In this document: in pieces, positions 1 to 10,756 of the stretch
How positions within the stretch are numbered: the stretch's first letter is position 1
Layout of the letters: each line of letters begins with the position of its first letter
Origin: Hippopus hippopus
Lineage: Eukaryota > Mollusca > Bivalvia > Cardiida > Cardiidae
Length of the DNA: 64,000 nucleotides
Reading direction: 5' to 3'
Assembly: GCA_946811185.2 (NCBI GenBank)
Contig: OX328096.1
Location: 35,786,011 to 35,850,010, forward strand
The notes under the pieces: generated by a model
What the model was told of the DNA's origin: nothing
The model's database searches: none
Seen by the model: only the letters and a program-made list of their open reading frames with translations
Position numbers and translations under genes: made by a program

Positions 1-135
1 CTATTGGTTTCAGTTTCCACAAGTCTAAACTTCGATAGGCAGTAAAGAGGTATAAACATTTGACCCATTTATATTGCTAACAATATTACAGTTTTCCGGG
101 TTTCTATTGAGTAGAACAACACTGTGAAGGCAACA

Positions 136-295
136 TTAACTCTCTACCATACAACAAAATTTTAGGCTGTTCCAAAATGAATGCATTTGCAGGCAACATA
201 ACAAGATGTGACCAAGATGATGATATTTATAAGTGAAGAGCTGGTTACCTGCATGTTCTCCTTTTCAAACAATGTTTTCATATACTTTAGGATAA
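136..295. mobile_element. TTAA palindromic MITE, truncated
   Basis: Starts TTAA-CTCTCTACCA and keeps the CAAAATTTTAGGC motif and one arm of the central palindrome (GCATGTTCTCCTTTTC). The other arm and the right terminus are lost. Confidence 0.55.
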
Positions 296-532
296 TTGTG
301 GAAGTCTTCCTGCTTATCATAACCTATTTTTTTCCCCAATCTTTTCTTTTTGGAAATTTTGCAAATGTAAGGTCTGATAAAGTCTGAGAAAAATCAAAAC
401 AATCTGTATGACTCTTATTAAGCAGTAAAGCAAATTAGTCAATATATTTTTCTTCTTTTTATTATCTTTGGATCAAAGAGTATTTTTCTCTCCTAATCTA
501 ATGTTAAAAATCTCTTTACCTAACCAAATTAC

Positions 533-741
533 TTAACTCTTTACCAAACGATAAAACTTTAGACTGGTACAAATTGAAGTTGCAGACGACAAATTAAAGA
601 ATTTGCCCTTGATAGAGTAGAAAACACTGTGGGAAAAGGAGAAAATGCTGGTTACCAGCATTTTCTCCTTTTCCCACAATGTTTTCGAAAGGCTTCTCTC
701 CAAGGGTCGTTAAAACACGGGATTGTTTGGTAAAGAGTTAA
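533..741. mobile_element. TTAA palindromic MITE, intact
   Basis: TTAA at 533-536 and 738-741 enclose 201 bp with ends CTCTTTACCA and TGGTAAAGAG. The 67-base palindrome at 620-686 has 33-nt arms around one unpaired base (only one arm mismatch seen). The TTAA duplication and C-initial TIR fit a piggyBac-mobilised MITE (inference from the ends; no transposase present). Confidence 0.85.
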
Positions 742-744
742 CCC

Positions 745-950
745 TAAGAAGGTTAAGCAATACTTATGTTGATTTTCAGACAGTATAAATGTTGATCAAT
801 ACCAGACTCACAGAATGTGTAGACTGATCTTGATCTACTTTGTCTGCTAATTAGTAACACATTTTCGCAATCTTAAATTTGCAACTGTCAGCTGGATTTT
901 TATTTCAAATTAAAAAGGCTCATTTCATCAATTCAGTGCTCTAAGAATTA
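745..950. mobile_element. GATCAAGATCAGACTGC palindromic MITE, degraded
   Basis: Carries a partial palindrome (ATCAATACCAGACT...AGACTGATCTTGATCTAC) and ends in TTCAGTGCTCTAAG, the right-end sequence of this second MITE family. Confidence 0.45.
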
Positions 951-1092
951 ATGCATTACCATCTGCAGACAAGTTTCCTTATCATGCCACAGACCACTTT
1001 CCAAAACATTGTGGCAAAAAGAGAAATAATTGCTGGTATATCAACCTCTATGTTTCACTTACTGTCAAAACGTATTTCAAAGTCCAATGTCT

Positions 1093-1475
1093 TAAAGTGA
1101 CAATAAAGTCCAAAAGTAAACAAAGCAGGTGTTTAAATGCATTTGAATTTATATCATACCATTTATAAGTATGGAAATTAATGTGAAGATAGCAATCTCA
1201 TCTGTCATTGTACGGTTGGTCCAAGTGTTTGTTGCTGACAGAGAAATTAATTTCAAAACTAGGTTAAAACCTGCCAGGTAGCAGTGTCTTTTGTTTACTT
1301 TTTGCCCGATTTTTAAATTCTTTTTTCTGCCAGCTACTAACATATGGCCCTATCCACTCGATAACTGACTGTCATCTCCACAATATTTTTCATACTTTTA
1401 AATGCTATGACTTAAATTTAAATTCATTATGACAGCTGATTTGATATTTTGGCCTTTACTGGGCCTTTAAGCAAT
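1093..1475. mobile_element. Foldback MITE (TAAACAAAGCAGGTGTTTAAATGC family), copy 1
   Basis: Two nested inverted repeats: outer arms around ATACCATTTATAAGTATGG / CATACTTTTAAATGCTATG and inner arms around GCTGACAG and CTGCCAGC. The same arrangement recurs at 47873-48221 and, degraded, at 20990-21260. Confidence 0.65.
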
Positions 1476-1568
1476 CGTAAAACAAACTTATGTTCATAGG
1501 AAGGAAAGGGTTTAAATAAGGTTTCAAACTGAGAGCCTAACTGCAAATTCAGGTTTTGTCTAGAATTG

Positions 1569-1855
1569 GCCCTTTACTACACAATCCTGTATTTTAACAA
1601 GATAGTATGTATAGGACAAAATGCTGGTAAGAGTGTTCTCTACCCCTTGGGAGACAAATTTCAAAGTTTAACTAAAATTAGCTCTTTCCCAAACAACAAA
1701 TTTTCAGACTTGCCTAAAATTGAAAGCACTTGCAGACAACAAATCAATTTTGGTTAAAATTAGGAGGGCTTGTCTTTGAAATGGTAGAAAATATTGTTGG
1801 AAAAAGAGAAAACACTGATTATCAGCATTTTCTCCTTTTCCAACAGTGTTAGAAT
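1569..1855. mobile_element. Two degraded TTAA palindromic MITEs
   Basis: A right-end fragment (CCCTTTACTACACAATCCTG) at 1569-1665 is followed by a left half (CTCTTTCCCAAACAACAAA) whose palindrome survives at about 1780-1850. Confidence 0.5.
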
Positions 1856-2034
1856 TTAGTACAGCTTAATTACATACGGCATGGAAGTTTTAGCACTTCA
1901 ATTAAAGTTGGCATGCAGGAAATAATTATTTCATAGAACCCCAATTAAATCAATTACATACAGATTTTATAAAGCAAGGCACGCTGCCACCATTGCGGTC
2001 TACAAGGTTGTGCTATTTCAATTCACTTTTATCT

Positions 2035-2225
2035 ACTGTTTACAAAACAACAAAAGTCTTGGCCTATCCAAATCATAAGTATATACAGGATGATAACTCA
2101 AATATGGCAAAAATGACAAGATCTGTCTTTGGTAAATGGTAGAAAACATTGTGGGAAAAAGGAGAAAATGCTGGTCACCAGCATTTTATTCTTTTCCTCA
2201 CAATGCTTTCAGAAGGCTTCTATCT
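2035..2225. mobile_element. TTAA palindromic MITE, degraded
   Basis: The central palindrome (ACATTGTGGGAAAAAGGAG and its complement) and internal CAAAAGTCTTGGCCTATCC are recognisable. The termini are not. Confidence 0.5.
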
Positions 2226-2380
2226 AATGCCTAATTTACATTTTGTCCTGCAATGGGCTTTAGACACACATACTGTGCCTGTATCCCTCTTTCCGTGAGG
2301 CCTCTATACTGCAGCCATAGGAGTATTGATTCATGTAGCCTGTATAATTTTGTTTAGCCCAGCGCAATGACAAACTTTAA

Positions 2381-2980
2381 CTAGAGGCGCTTGAGCGCCT
2401 GTATCGCTCCACAGGCCTGATATTTCTATAATGGCAAAAGGAAGTTTTTAACAATTATCATTCAATCCTGCATTTTAGCTCACTGAAGAAACAATTTGGT
2501 AGACAACCACCATAGGAACTTACCTGCAAAACAACAATGAAATCCAATGAATAGTTTTAGAGAAGAAATTTTTCAAAGATTTTACTTTATACCATAAAAG
2601 GAAAATGAGTCTCCCATAAAAGCCATGTTTTTTGACAGATCTTTTTTTTTTTAAGGAATTCTGTAAACCTGTATCTAAGGAACATTCCTGCAAAATAATA
2701 ATGCTATCCAAATAGCGGTTTGGGAGGAGAAGATTTTTAAAGGTTTTTTACTTTGGTTGCCGTGGCAACCAGAATTCTTCATGGAACACAATTATTTGAA
2801 GGAATTTGAAAGAGGACCACCAAAGGAACATTCCTGTGAAATTTGGTAAAAATCCAGTCAATAGTTTCTGAGGAGAAGTTTTTTAAAGAAAAAGTTTACG
2901 GACGGACGCACGCACGGACGGACGCACGACGGACACAACGCCATGACAATAGCTCTCTGGCCTTCGGCCAGTGGAGCTAA
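2381..2980 (+). mobile_element. Helentron-like element, GGAGCTAA family, copy a
   Basis: Begins CTAGAGGCGCTTGAGCGCC (5' palindrome), then GCTCCACAGGCC, which pairs with GGCCAGTGGAGC at the far end. A GGACGGACGCACG tract precedes the terminal hairpin TGGCCTTCGGCCA and the end CTAA. It lies in an A/T run with no target duplication seen. It differs from the copy at 40125 at only a few positions, so it moved recently. Open frames inside are repeat shadows. Confidence 0.75.
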
Positions 2981-3378
2981 AAAGCACAAGCCTGTAGACA
3001 CCTTGTGGTAGAACTGCATACCGAGGCTGTCATGATTGTGCACAGTTTTAGAAGGTCATTTTGGCAAAAAAAAAAAATTGTGGATAATTGTACTGCCCCA
3101 GCTTGGCTTTCGCAAGGTTGCTGCACAGAGCCTGTGCAATTTCAGTATGGAAACTACATGATTTCTCTACAATCTCTATATGATATCTATACGGCTTTGC
3201 CCCAATCCATCGTTGATAGATGGTACAAAAAAATTGCAAAATGCTCATATGTAATGTAAATAAATACACTGCACTGGTAACCCATAGCCACCTATGATAC
3301 ATGAAAAATTCTCGAGAAATCTGCACACAAATGAGACATATACCATCGCAATTGTAACCACGGTATAAGGGTTGCCAA
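2981..3378. other. No gene recognised
   Basis: Short unrelated open frames only. No splice-bounded coding segment or named repeat was seen. Confidence 0.4.
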
Positions 3379-4199
3379 AACCATAGGGGTCCGTAGTTTG
3401 ACCCCTGTCATCCATAGACTAAAACAGGGGATTTAACTGTATGCAGCCCGTTACTCGCCCCCGGTTACAAAAAAACAACGTATCTTTTCTACCCCATCAG
3501 TTATTCTCCTAATTTTTTCTACAGCTGAGAGCTAAAACATTTTTCTACCAGAAAAACACAACTGTTTGTCAGTGGCAAATGCAGTCTGGCTGATACATTC
3601 GCTCGAACGTGTAAACTCGCTAAAAAATCTGCGCCATTGACACGGGTTCATACATTCGACACTGACGTTCGCGCATATAAACCAATGAAATTTCTCGTTC
3701 CAAACAGTGTCACCATACTGTCACGTGACGAAAAGGTGTGAGCAGCTGTACTTAATTTCATTGGTTGAATTCACGACTTTTAGTACATATCAACCGATGA
3801 AATTTCTCGTTCCAAACAATGTCACATGACAGAAGATGGCTGCAGCTGTTCGAAATAAGAACGTGGATCACAAATTCAACGAATTCTGAGGCGTTTCGTC
3901 GTTATTGAAGATAAAGACTATAGGTCAGTAGTATTTTTAAACATGTTTAAAGGGTGGGTGCCGCTAATGCTGCGTTTCATTGGATCTAAAGTGCATTTTA
4001 TATCTTGAAAACGGATGTACGAACCCGTGTCAATGGCGCAGATTTTTGAGTGAGTTTACACGTTCGAGCGAATGTATCAGCCAGACTGCATTTGCCACTG
4101 ACAAACAGTTGTGTTTTTCTGGTAGAAAAATGTTTTAGCTCTCAGCTGTAGAAACAAGAGGGCCATGATGGCCCTGTATCGCTCCACTGGCTATTAAGT

Positions 4200-4740
4200 A
4201 AAATTCTGACCAGTCGTTTCAGAGAAGAAGAATTTTTAAGAATTTCTAAATTTCCATATAGTGCAAGTAGCCCCCATTCACCAGAGCCAGATTTTTTGAC
4301 GGATCAAAATTTTACGAACAATTTTTGAAAAAGGTCACCCAAGCAACAATCCTGTGAAATTATTTCAAAATCTGACCTGCTGTTTCAGAGGAGAAGATTT
4401 TTAAAGAATTCCTTCATTTCTGTATAGTGCAAGAAGCCCCCATTCACCAGAGCCACGTTTTTTGACGGATCAAAATTTTACGAACAGTTTTTGAAAAGGG
4501 TCACCCAAGGAACAATCCTGTGAAATTATTTCGAAATCTGACCAGCGGTTTCAGAGAAGAAGAATTTTGAAGAATTCCTTCATTTCTATATGGTGCAAGA
4601 AGCCCCCATTCACCAGAGCCACATTTTTTGACGAATCAAAATTTTACAAACAATTTTTAAAAAGGGTCACCCAAGGAGCATATCTGTGAAATTATTTCAA
4701 AATCTGACCCGTGGTTTCAGAGGAGAAGATTTTTAAAGAA
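4200..4740 (+). repeat. Tandem core repeat, about 166 bp units
   Basis: The marker CTGTGAAATTATTTC recurs at about 4352, 4518 and 4684. Units also share CCCCCATTCACCAGAGCCA and TTTTTTGACGGATCAAAAT. Confidence 0.7.
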
Positions 4741-5096
4741 TTCCCTAAAAAATTCCATTTGGTTGCAATGGCAACCAGAGTTTTTGATGGAATCAAATTC
4801 TGTGAACAGTTTTTAAAGAGGACCTTCCAAGGAACATTCCAGCCAAGTTTGGTCCAAATCCGCCCAGTGGTTTAGGAGGAGTTGATGTTTAAAGAATTGC
4901 TGACAACACACGACGCACGACGGACACCAGGTGATCCTAAAAGCTCCCCTTGAGCACGTTGTGCTCAAGTGAGCTAAAAAGTTAACATACGGATGGACGC
5001 ACAACGGACAACGGGCCATAATATAAGCCTGCTGGCCTTCGGCCAGTGGAGCTAAAAAGCTTGTCTAGCACCAATCATGTATCACTGCAGCTTGAT

Positions 5097-5158
5097 AATC
5101 AAGGGAGGTAAATAGTAACGAACGTTATCTTTCATAAAAAGAGTTATTTCCCTTGATT
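5097..5158. repeat. Short inverted repeat AATCAAGGGA...TCCCTTGATT
   Basis: The ends AATCAAGGGAGGTAA and TTATTTCCCTTGATT pair around an ACGAACGT centre. It may be a very small TIR element, or the remains of one. Confidence 0.4.
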
Positions 5159-5384
5159 AATGTTTAAATTGAAGTGACAATATTTTGAAGCCCATGTTAA
5201 ACTTGCGATCCCTGGAATGAAGGCAATTTTGACCCCAGACCTACAATATGAAACTAGAATGTGTGGTTATAAACAAAAAGATTTTTTAATCTTGCCCAAT
5301 AAAAAGTCATGTAAAACAAGTTTGCTGAATAAAAGGCCCTGTAAAATATGTGATCCATGACACAGGTTTATCAAGTTTTCACTA

Positions 5385-6190
5385 TAAAAGCCAATGTAAA
5401 ACTTGTGACCCCTGGTGTGGAGTCAAACTTGACCCCCAAAGTTAAAATTTGGGCCCTCTTGGTAGAGGCCCATTATATAAAGTTACATGCAAAATTTGGT
5501 AGCCCTAGGCCTAAATATGGCTATGTACAAGTAGATTATTAAAGTTTCCTTATATAAGACCATGTAGAACTTGTGACCCCCTGGGGTGGGGCTACATTTG
5601 ACCCCCTGGGCTATAATTTGGGCACCCTTGATAGAGACCCCCTAGATAAAGCTAAATGCAAAATTTGATAGCCCTAGCCCTTATAGCTAGATGCGAAAGA
5701 TTTTCCTATATAAGCCTGCCCATGTAAAACACGTTGCCCCCCGGAGCGAAGTCACATTTGACCCTCGGCTATAATTTGGACACCCTTGGTACAGGTCCAC
5801 TAGATAAAGCTACATGCCAAATTTGGTCGCCCTAGGCCCCATGGCTAGGTCAAAGAAGAATTTTAAAGTTCTCCCTATATAAGCCCATGTAAAACTTGTT
5901 ATATAAGCCCATGTAAAACTTGTTACCCCCGGTCAGGGCCTAATTTGACCCCAGGGCTATAATTTGAACAATCTTGGCAGAGGTCCACTAGATAAAGCTA
6001 CATGCCAAATTTGGTAGCTCTAGGCCCTATGGCTAGGTAGAAGAGGAATTTTAAAGTTCTCCCTCAATAAGCCCATGTATAACTTGTAACCCCCGGGGCA
6101 GGGCCAATTTTGACCCCAGGGCTATAAATTGAAGAAACTTGGTAGAGGTCCACTAGATAAAGCTACATGCCAAATTTGGTAGCCCTTGGC
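5385..6190 (+). repeat. Tandem core repeat, about 150-175 bp units
   Basis: Five units marked by CCCATGTAAAACTTGT, GGGCTATAATTTG and ATAAAGCTACATGCCAAATT. The same unit forms the core of the element at 34605, so core and termini travel together. Confidence 0.7.
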
Positions 6191-6794
6191 CTTACGGTTT
6201 CAGACAAGAAGATTTTCAAAGATTTTCAAAATTTTTCAGTTTTGTTGCCATGGCAACCAGAGTTTTTGAAGGAATTAAATTCTTTCAAGAAATTCTGAAG
6301 AGGACCATGGCAGGATCATTTCTGTGAAGTTTCATCAAAATTGGATGGGTAGTTTCAGAGAAGAAGACGTTTTAAAAAAAAGTTAACGCACGGACGGACG
6401 GACGGACGCACGGACGGACGGACGGACGGACGGACGCACGACGGACAACAGGCCATGACATAAGCCCGCTGGCCTTCGGCCAGTGGAGCTAAAAATTAGG
6501 AGAATAACTGATGGGGTAGAAAAGATACGTTGTTTTTTTGTAACCGGGGGCGAGTAACGGGCTGCATACAGTTAAATCCCTTGTTTTAGTCTATGGGTGA
6601 CAGGAGTCAAACTACGGACCCCTATGGCCAAAACATGGGATTTTTCAGTGAGGGTTTAACTTGAAGTACTATAACTCAAGAATCATTCAAAAATTAACTA
6701 CAAGGTATAGATTTGTTTAAATGTGATTTATGCTAATTTCAAAAGTATATCAGTCATTGTCATGGCTATAAGTCATTCTTGTATTTTCTGGGTC

Positions 6795-6930
6795 ACATCA
6801 TCACTAGGATGGGACTCTGCCATTCCTTGCCTGAAGGCATTCTATTATTATCAGCATTGCCAGCTGGGATCATAACCCGAATTTCCTGATGACAAGCCCA
6901 GAATTTTCAACCACTGATCTAAGGAGGGCC
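6795..6930 (-). mobile_element. V-SINE-like tRNA-derived SINE, degraded
   Basis: On the minus strand TTAGATCAGTGGTTGA resembles a Pol III A box and GGGTTATGATCCC a B box. They are followed by GCCTTCAGGCAAGG, a weak match to the V-SINE core motif seen better at 33915-34070. Confidence 0.35.
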
Positions 6931-6959
6931 AATAGGAGCACTTAGAATTTCAAGACCAG

Positions 6960-7030
6960 TCTGATGGTGTAGATCCAACATCAGATGGCTCAATGTTTGT
7001 AGTCTGATCTTGATCCACAGAGTCTGCATA
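6960..7030. mobile_element. GATCAAGATCAGACTGC MITE fragment
   Basis: One arm only (GTAGTCTGATCTTGATCCAC). Confidence 0.35.
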
Positions 7031-7838
7031 ATATTATACAAATAAGCTCTCCTTTACATCATAATGGTGGTTGTATGTAAATATTTGTCTAAAAAAGTTT
7101 CAGAAATTTCCAATTTATTCCTGACATACTTGTAATGCAAGATAAGGATGGCAGGTAAAGATATGAAAACCATGTTTTTTTTCCTCCAGACTTCAGAGGT
7201 TTACAGTTACTATTCCTGTAGTACATACTTCCTGGATGAAATAGATTGGTTGTTTACCCATTTTAATGATTTACCTCATGCACACCCTTTCTCCCATCTC
7301 AGTTTCAGCTTCTGTTACTATTGCAAACAGTGAAATAAGCAGTAAACCCTTGAAGGATTGCATTTGGCTTTACTTGTAAGTGCAGATTAATTAATACCTG
7401 ACCACACAGCAGAACCTTGGATCTACACTGTCCATTTCTATGTCAAATATTTTCACCAAAAAGAACCCTTAAATCATGCGACATGTATCTGCATCAATTA
7501 TACTTAAAATATCTTTTTTTTTTTCAAATATCTAGCACTATAAAGGGTATGACATCTGTCCAATACAGCCTTGACATTGTGTTAATATGGGTATTTTTCA
7601 CTGTCAAAATGTTTTAGAAAATTTCTGTATGTCTAATGCCACCAAAATGCCCTGTACCTGATAAAAGAAACTAGAAAGAACTGTTTCGACCAGTGTAATT
7701 TAGGAGTGTTTTGTAATAACCTATTCCCACTTATTTCAAGAGAATTAATTTGAATCGTGTTTTATGCACCTTTCAGCAGCATTTCAGTGATATAACAGTT
7801 ACAAGCACAGCACACTGGTTATGTGTTACCGGAGTTTC
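7031..7838. other. No gene recognised
   Basis: AT-rich, with no repeat family or coding exon identified. The two short plus-strand open frames lack any recognisable motif. Confidence 0.4.
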
Positions 7839-7839
7839 A

Positions 7840-7925
7840 CGAGCAATATGAGCTCTGCAATGCCTTGCACAAGGACATTCCCATGTGACCAGCACTGCCA
7901 GGTAGAATCAAATCTACAGTCCTTT
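7840..7925 (-). mobile_element. V-SINE-like fragment
   Basis: On the minus strand AGATTTGATTCTACC resembles a B box and ATGTCCTTGTGCAAGGCA resembles the V-SINE core (GTCCTTGGGCAAGACAC). The A-box region is missing. Confidence 0.35.
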
Positions 7926-8014
7926 TCAAGAGAGAAAAACATATTGCAATCTTCTGTAGTAGATGAGTTGTAGAATAAATGATGCGAGTAAAACTCTGTG
8001 AAAATAGAGTTTAA

Positions 8015-8095
8015 TGCATCTGCAAAAAGTATCAACCCAAGTCAGCCTGCACAGTCAGTGCAGCCTGACATGGGTCGACACTTTTTGCTTATAGT
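8015..8095. mobile_element. Palindromic MITE (AACCCATGTCAGCCTGC family), copy 1
   Basis: GCAAAAAGTATCAACCCAAG and its near complement GGGTCGACACTTTTTGC flank CAGCCTGCAC/GTGCAGCCTG. Further copies lie at 11862 and 58700. Confidence 0.6.
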
Positions 8096-8269
8096 AAATT
8101 TCTATTCCACTCATAATTCAGTTGGTTGCCAGACAAATTTTACTGATTTTAAAGATTCGTAATTACATGATGACCTGCTTGGTATGATGCATCACAGAGA
8201 TGCTTTCAACCCCTTTTTGCCAGAGCACTGCTCATGTTTACAATCTCCAACAACCCTGAGAAAAATGAA

Positions 8270-8365
8270 AAAAAAAAAAAAATTGAAAATATGGGAAAAG
8301 GAGAAAACGTAGGTAACTAGCATTTTCTCCATTTTCAACAATGTTTACTACCCTACCAAAGATGA
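8270..8365. mobile_element. TTAA palindromic MITE, core fragment
   Basis: GGGAAAAGGAGAAAACG and ACTAGCATTTTCTCC remain of the palindrome. Confidence 0.45.
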
Positions 8366-8639
8366 CTCCCATCATTTCATCCAGGTATGATCTGTCCTAA
8401 GCAAATGCCTTCAACATGGAAAAGCCTGACATTTTTATGTTTCTGAACTGGTTATTATTAGTCAAATGATGACTGTGAAAGCTTCATTCTAATTTTCATC
8501 ATATAATGCCAATGCAAAGAGAGAGACCATATCATTCCTTATCACTTGCAGAAGCATCGGACTTTTCTCAAAATATTTACAGAAGCTTTCCAATTTGACT
8601 GTGTAGGCAGCAAGCCCCTCTGTTATCCCTTATCTGCCA

Positions 8640-8830
8640 AATTGATTTCAGAATAGCCTCCGCTAAGTTTACTGGCATTGAGCTGGGTTTATATGACCAA
8701 AACTACTGATAAAGCAGAACAGAGTGTGGAGCAAGATCAGACTGCACATTTGTGCAGACGGATCTTGCTTTAAACTCTCCGCAAATACATATTCAGTCAC
8801 AAATGGCAGAATAACGGTTAAAACAGTTGC
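8640..8830. mobile_element. GATCAAGATCAGACTGC MITE, degraded
   Basis: GCAAGATCAGACTGCACA pairs with TGTGCAGACGGATCTTGC. The flanks carry the GCAGA...TCCGCAAA motif of the family. Confidence 0.45.
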
Positions 8831-9376
8831 GTTATGTTTTGAGGAAGCAATAACCTGTAGCAAATCTTTGTTGTTTTCTTTTAATGTTCAGTACCTTTAG
8901 CCTTGTATCTTGCTTGTATTGGAGTTTGATGCCGTTTTAGGAGCTAAGGTCAGATCACGGTGGTCAGTCCACCTAAACATGTGTTTCCTGGCTTTCTCAC
9001 ACCAATACTTACATAACTTTCTTTTCAATTCACTGACTACTTTTCTCACATGCATCAGAGGTGAGATTTAAAAAAATGCCGTAAAGAAAGTATCAAACTC
9101 ACAATCACCAGGTCACCAGTCAGATCACTAAGCAACCCCGGTGGGCCACATATGTATTATCTGCTACAGACAACTGTTTTCTTGCAACAGGCCACCTTTG
9201 AAAGCATTGAGGTAGAAGTCTGAAGAATAAATTGCTCATAATGCTCTAAAATCTCATACCAATTTTGAACTTGTATTCACAAATTGGAACAGTATTTGAA
9301 GTTGACTATTCAAAGTTTTTCCAGAAGGATATGTTACTTAACAGTATTTTTTCAATTCATGTTAGTCAAGAAAGAA
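8831..9376. other. No gene recognised
   Basis: Nothing beyond AT-rich single-copy-looking sequence was identified. Confidence 0.35.
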
Positions 9377-9559
9377 TTAATTCTTTAGCAGACCACAAAA
9401 TGTTAGTCTTATCCTAGCAGACCACAAAACCTTAGTCTTATCCTAGCAGACCACAAAATGTTAGTCTTATCCAGTTTGAAAGCATTTGCAGACACCATAT
9501 CAAATGTGCTGGTCTCTCTTGCACTTGTTAAAACACAGGGTTGTTTGGAAAAAGGTTAA
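9377..9559. mobile_element. TTAA MITE with a triplicated left arm and no palindrome
   Basis: The segment CAGACCACAAAATGTTAGTC occurs three times at about 9389-9478 as near-identical units of about 33 bp, then GAAAGCATTTGCAGAC and the right end. The central palindrome is deleted. Confidence 0.6.
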
Positions 9560-9931
9560 CCCTTTACCACACAATCCCTAGTTTCAATGACCTTCAGAAA
9601 GACTTTTGAATACATTGTGAGAAAAGAAGAAAACGGTAACTAGCATTTACTCACAATGTTTTCTATCGTTCCAAAGACAATTTTGACTTTTTCAGCCACA
9701 TTAACCCTTTACCACAAAATGATGACTTTAAATAACCCTGGGACAGAAACCTTTTGAAAACATTGTGGGAAAAGGAGAAAATGCTGGTAACCAGCATTTT
9801 TTCCTTTTTCTTCAATGTTTTCTACCCTATCAAAGAAAAAAACTGCTCCATTTGAGCCACACTGAAATTGTTGTCTGCAAATGCTTTCAGTTTGGACAAG
9901 GCTGAAATTTTTTTGTCTGGGAAAGGCTTAA
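9556..9931. mobile_element. Two adjacent TTAA palindromic MITEs
   Basis: TTAA at 9556, 9701 and 9928 delimit a truncated copy (9560-9700) and a full copy (9705-9927), both starting CCCTTTACCAC. The second keeps its palindrome. A third right-end fragment follows to about 9995. Confidence 0.7.
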
Positions 9932-10084
9932 TTAGTCATCCACAAAATGCTTTCAAAATGGACAATTCCAAAACTTTGTAGGTAAAGAGTTTAAGGGTCA
10001 TGTGTTGCCAATACTCTTTGAAGTTTATTACTGAAGAACCATACACCCAATAGTATGTCAGAGAATCTTCTACTTTACATATTA

Positions 10085-10309
10085 TTAACCCTTATCCTGC
10101 AAAATGAAAGAAATGAAACTTTCAAGCCGACAGTAAAAACCAAATATTGCTGTTTGACAGGTATTTTTGTAGGCAAGATATGTCCTAATCGGACTGACGT
10201 TTTTTGGACAGTTTAGATCAAGATCAGACTACATGTTCTGTGCAGTTTGATCTTGATCTAAACTGTCCAAAAAACGTCAGTCAATCATGCTTAGCAGCCT
10301 AAAGGTTAA
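10085..10309. mobile_element. GATCAAGATCAGACTGC palindromic MITE, intact
   Basis: TTAA at 10085-10088 and 10306-10309, ends CCCTTATCCTGC and GCAGCCTAAAGG. The centre, 10192-10282, is a 91-base palindrome with arms of about 40 nt (GACTGACGTTTTTTGGACAG...). Confidence 0.75.
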
Positions 10310-10756
10310 TTGTACTACTTGTACCGACTAAACATCAGAAGTCACACAATCACATAATACCCGATACCTATAAAATTATTAAACTATAGCATTATACATT
10401 CTGGGAAATCTAGCCTTTACAACTGATTTCTAAATATAACTTTTTATCTATTCATCACTGGTAAATAAGTCAGAGACAGTGCTATTAGTTTGAAGGTCAG
10501 AGGGCCTCAGAGTTTCTATAAATGGTACGGACAGTACAGACAGTTTATGAGCGTAGACTAGAAAGAGGACTGACTGCAAACCTATCATTCTTCATTTCAA
10601 GTCTTCTTTTACAAAGATTTATCCCCAGCAGACATATTTTTTTCCAGTCTTGGAGGCAACAACTTTTGAAGACACACCAAAAAATTATTAGTGAAAAGGT
10701 ATTTTCATCATTTTTTGAAATTAATTTGGGTAATAACCTAACATGGATTCCCCATG

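Larger units (their letters stand above)
4155..6492 (+). mobile_element. Composite Helentron-like element, GGAGCTAA family, copy b
   Basis: Begins CAAGAGGGCCATGATGGCCC, then CGCTCCACTGGC, and ends GGCCTTCGGCCA-GTGGAGCTAA. Removing 4155-6492 restores GTAGAAAAAATTAGG, exactly the sequence in the opposite arm of the host inverted repeat, so insertion was between two A bases without duplication. Two further 3' ends lie inside (CTAA at 4974-4977 with hairpin GAGCACGTTGTGCTC, and at 5052-5055), showing fused or captured elements. Confidence 0.75.
3379..6632. mobile_element. Long inverted-repeat element, split by a Helentron-like insertion
   Basis: The left arm (about 3379-3657, from CCATAGGGGTCCGTAGTTTG to GGCGCAGATTTTT on the complement) reappears inverted as 4019-4154 joined to 6493-6632. 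Arms of about 275 bp surround a 360-bp centre that itself holds a direct repeat (AATGAAATTTCTCGTTCCAAAC at 3686 and 3798). The right arm is broken by the element at 4155-6492. No transposase is present and the class is uncertain. Confidence 0.7.

Noticed and set aside
2520..2711. Minus-strand frame MDSIIILQECSLD, also at 40264 and 40602
   Set aside because: It occurs only inside copies of one non-autonomous element and lacks any domain; the recurrence reflects copying of the element.
6375..6450. Free-standing GGAC microsatellite
   Set aside because: The GGACGGACGCAC tract always lies just inside the 3' hairpin of the Helentron-like elements, so it is an element module.
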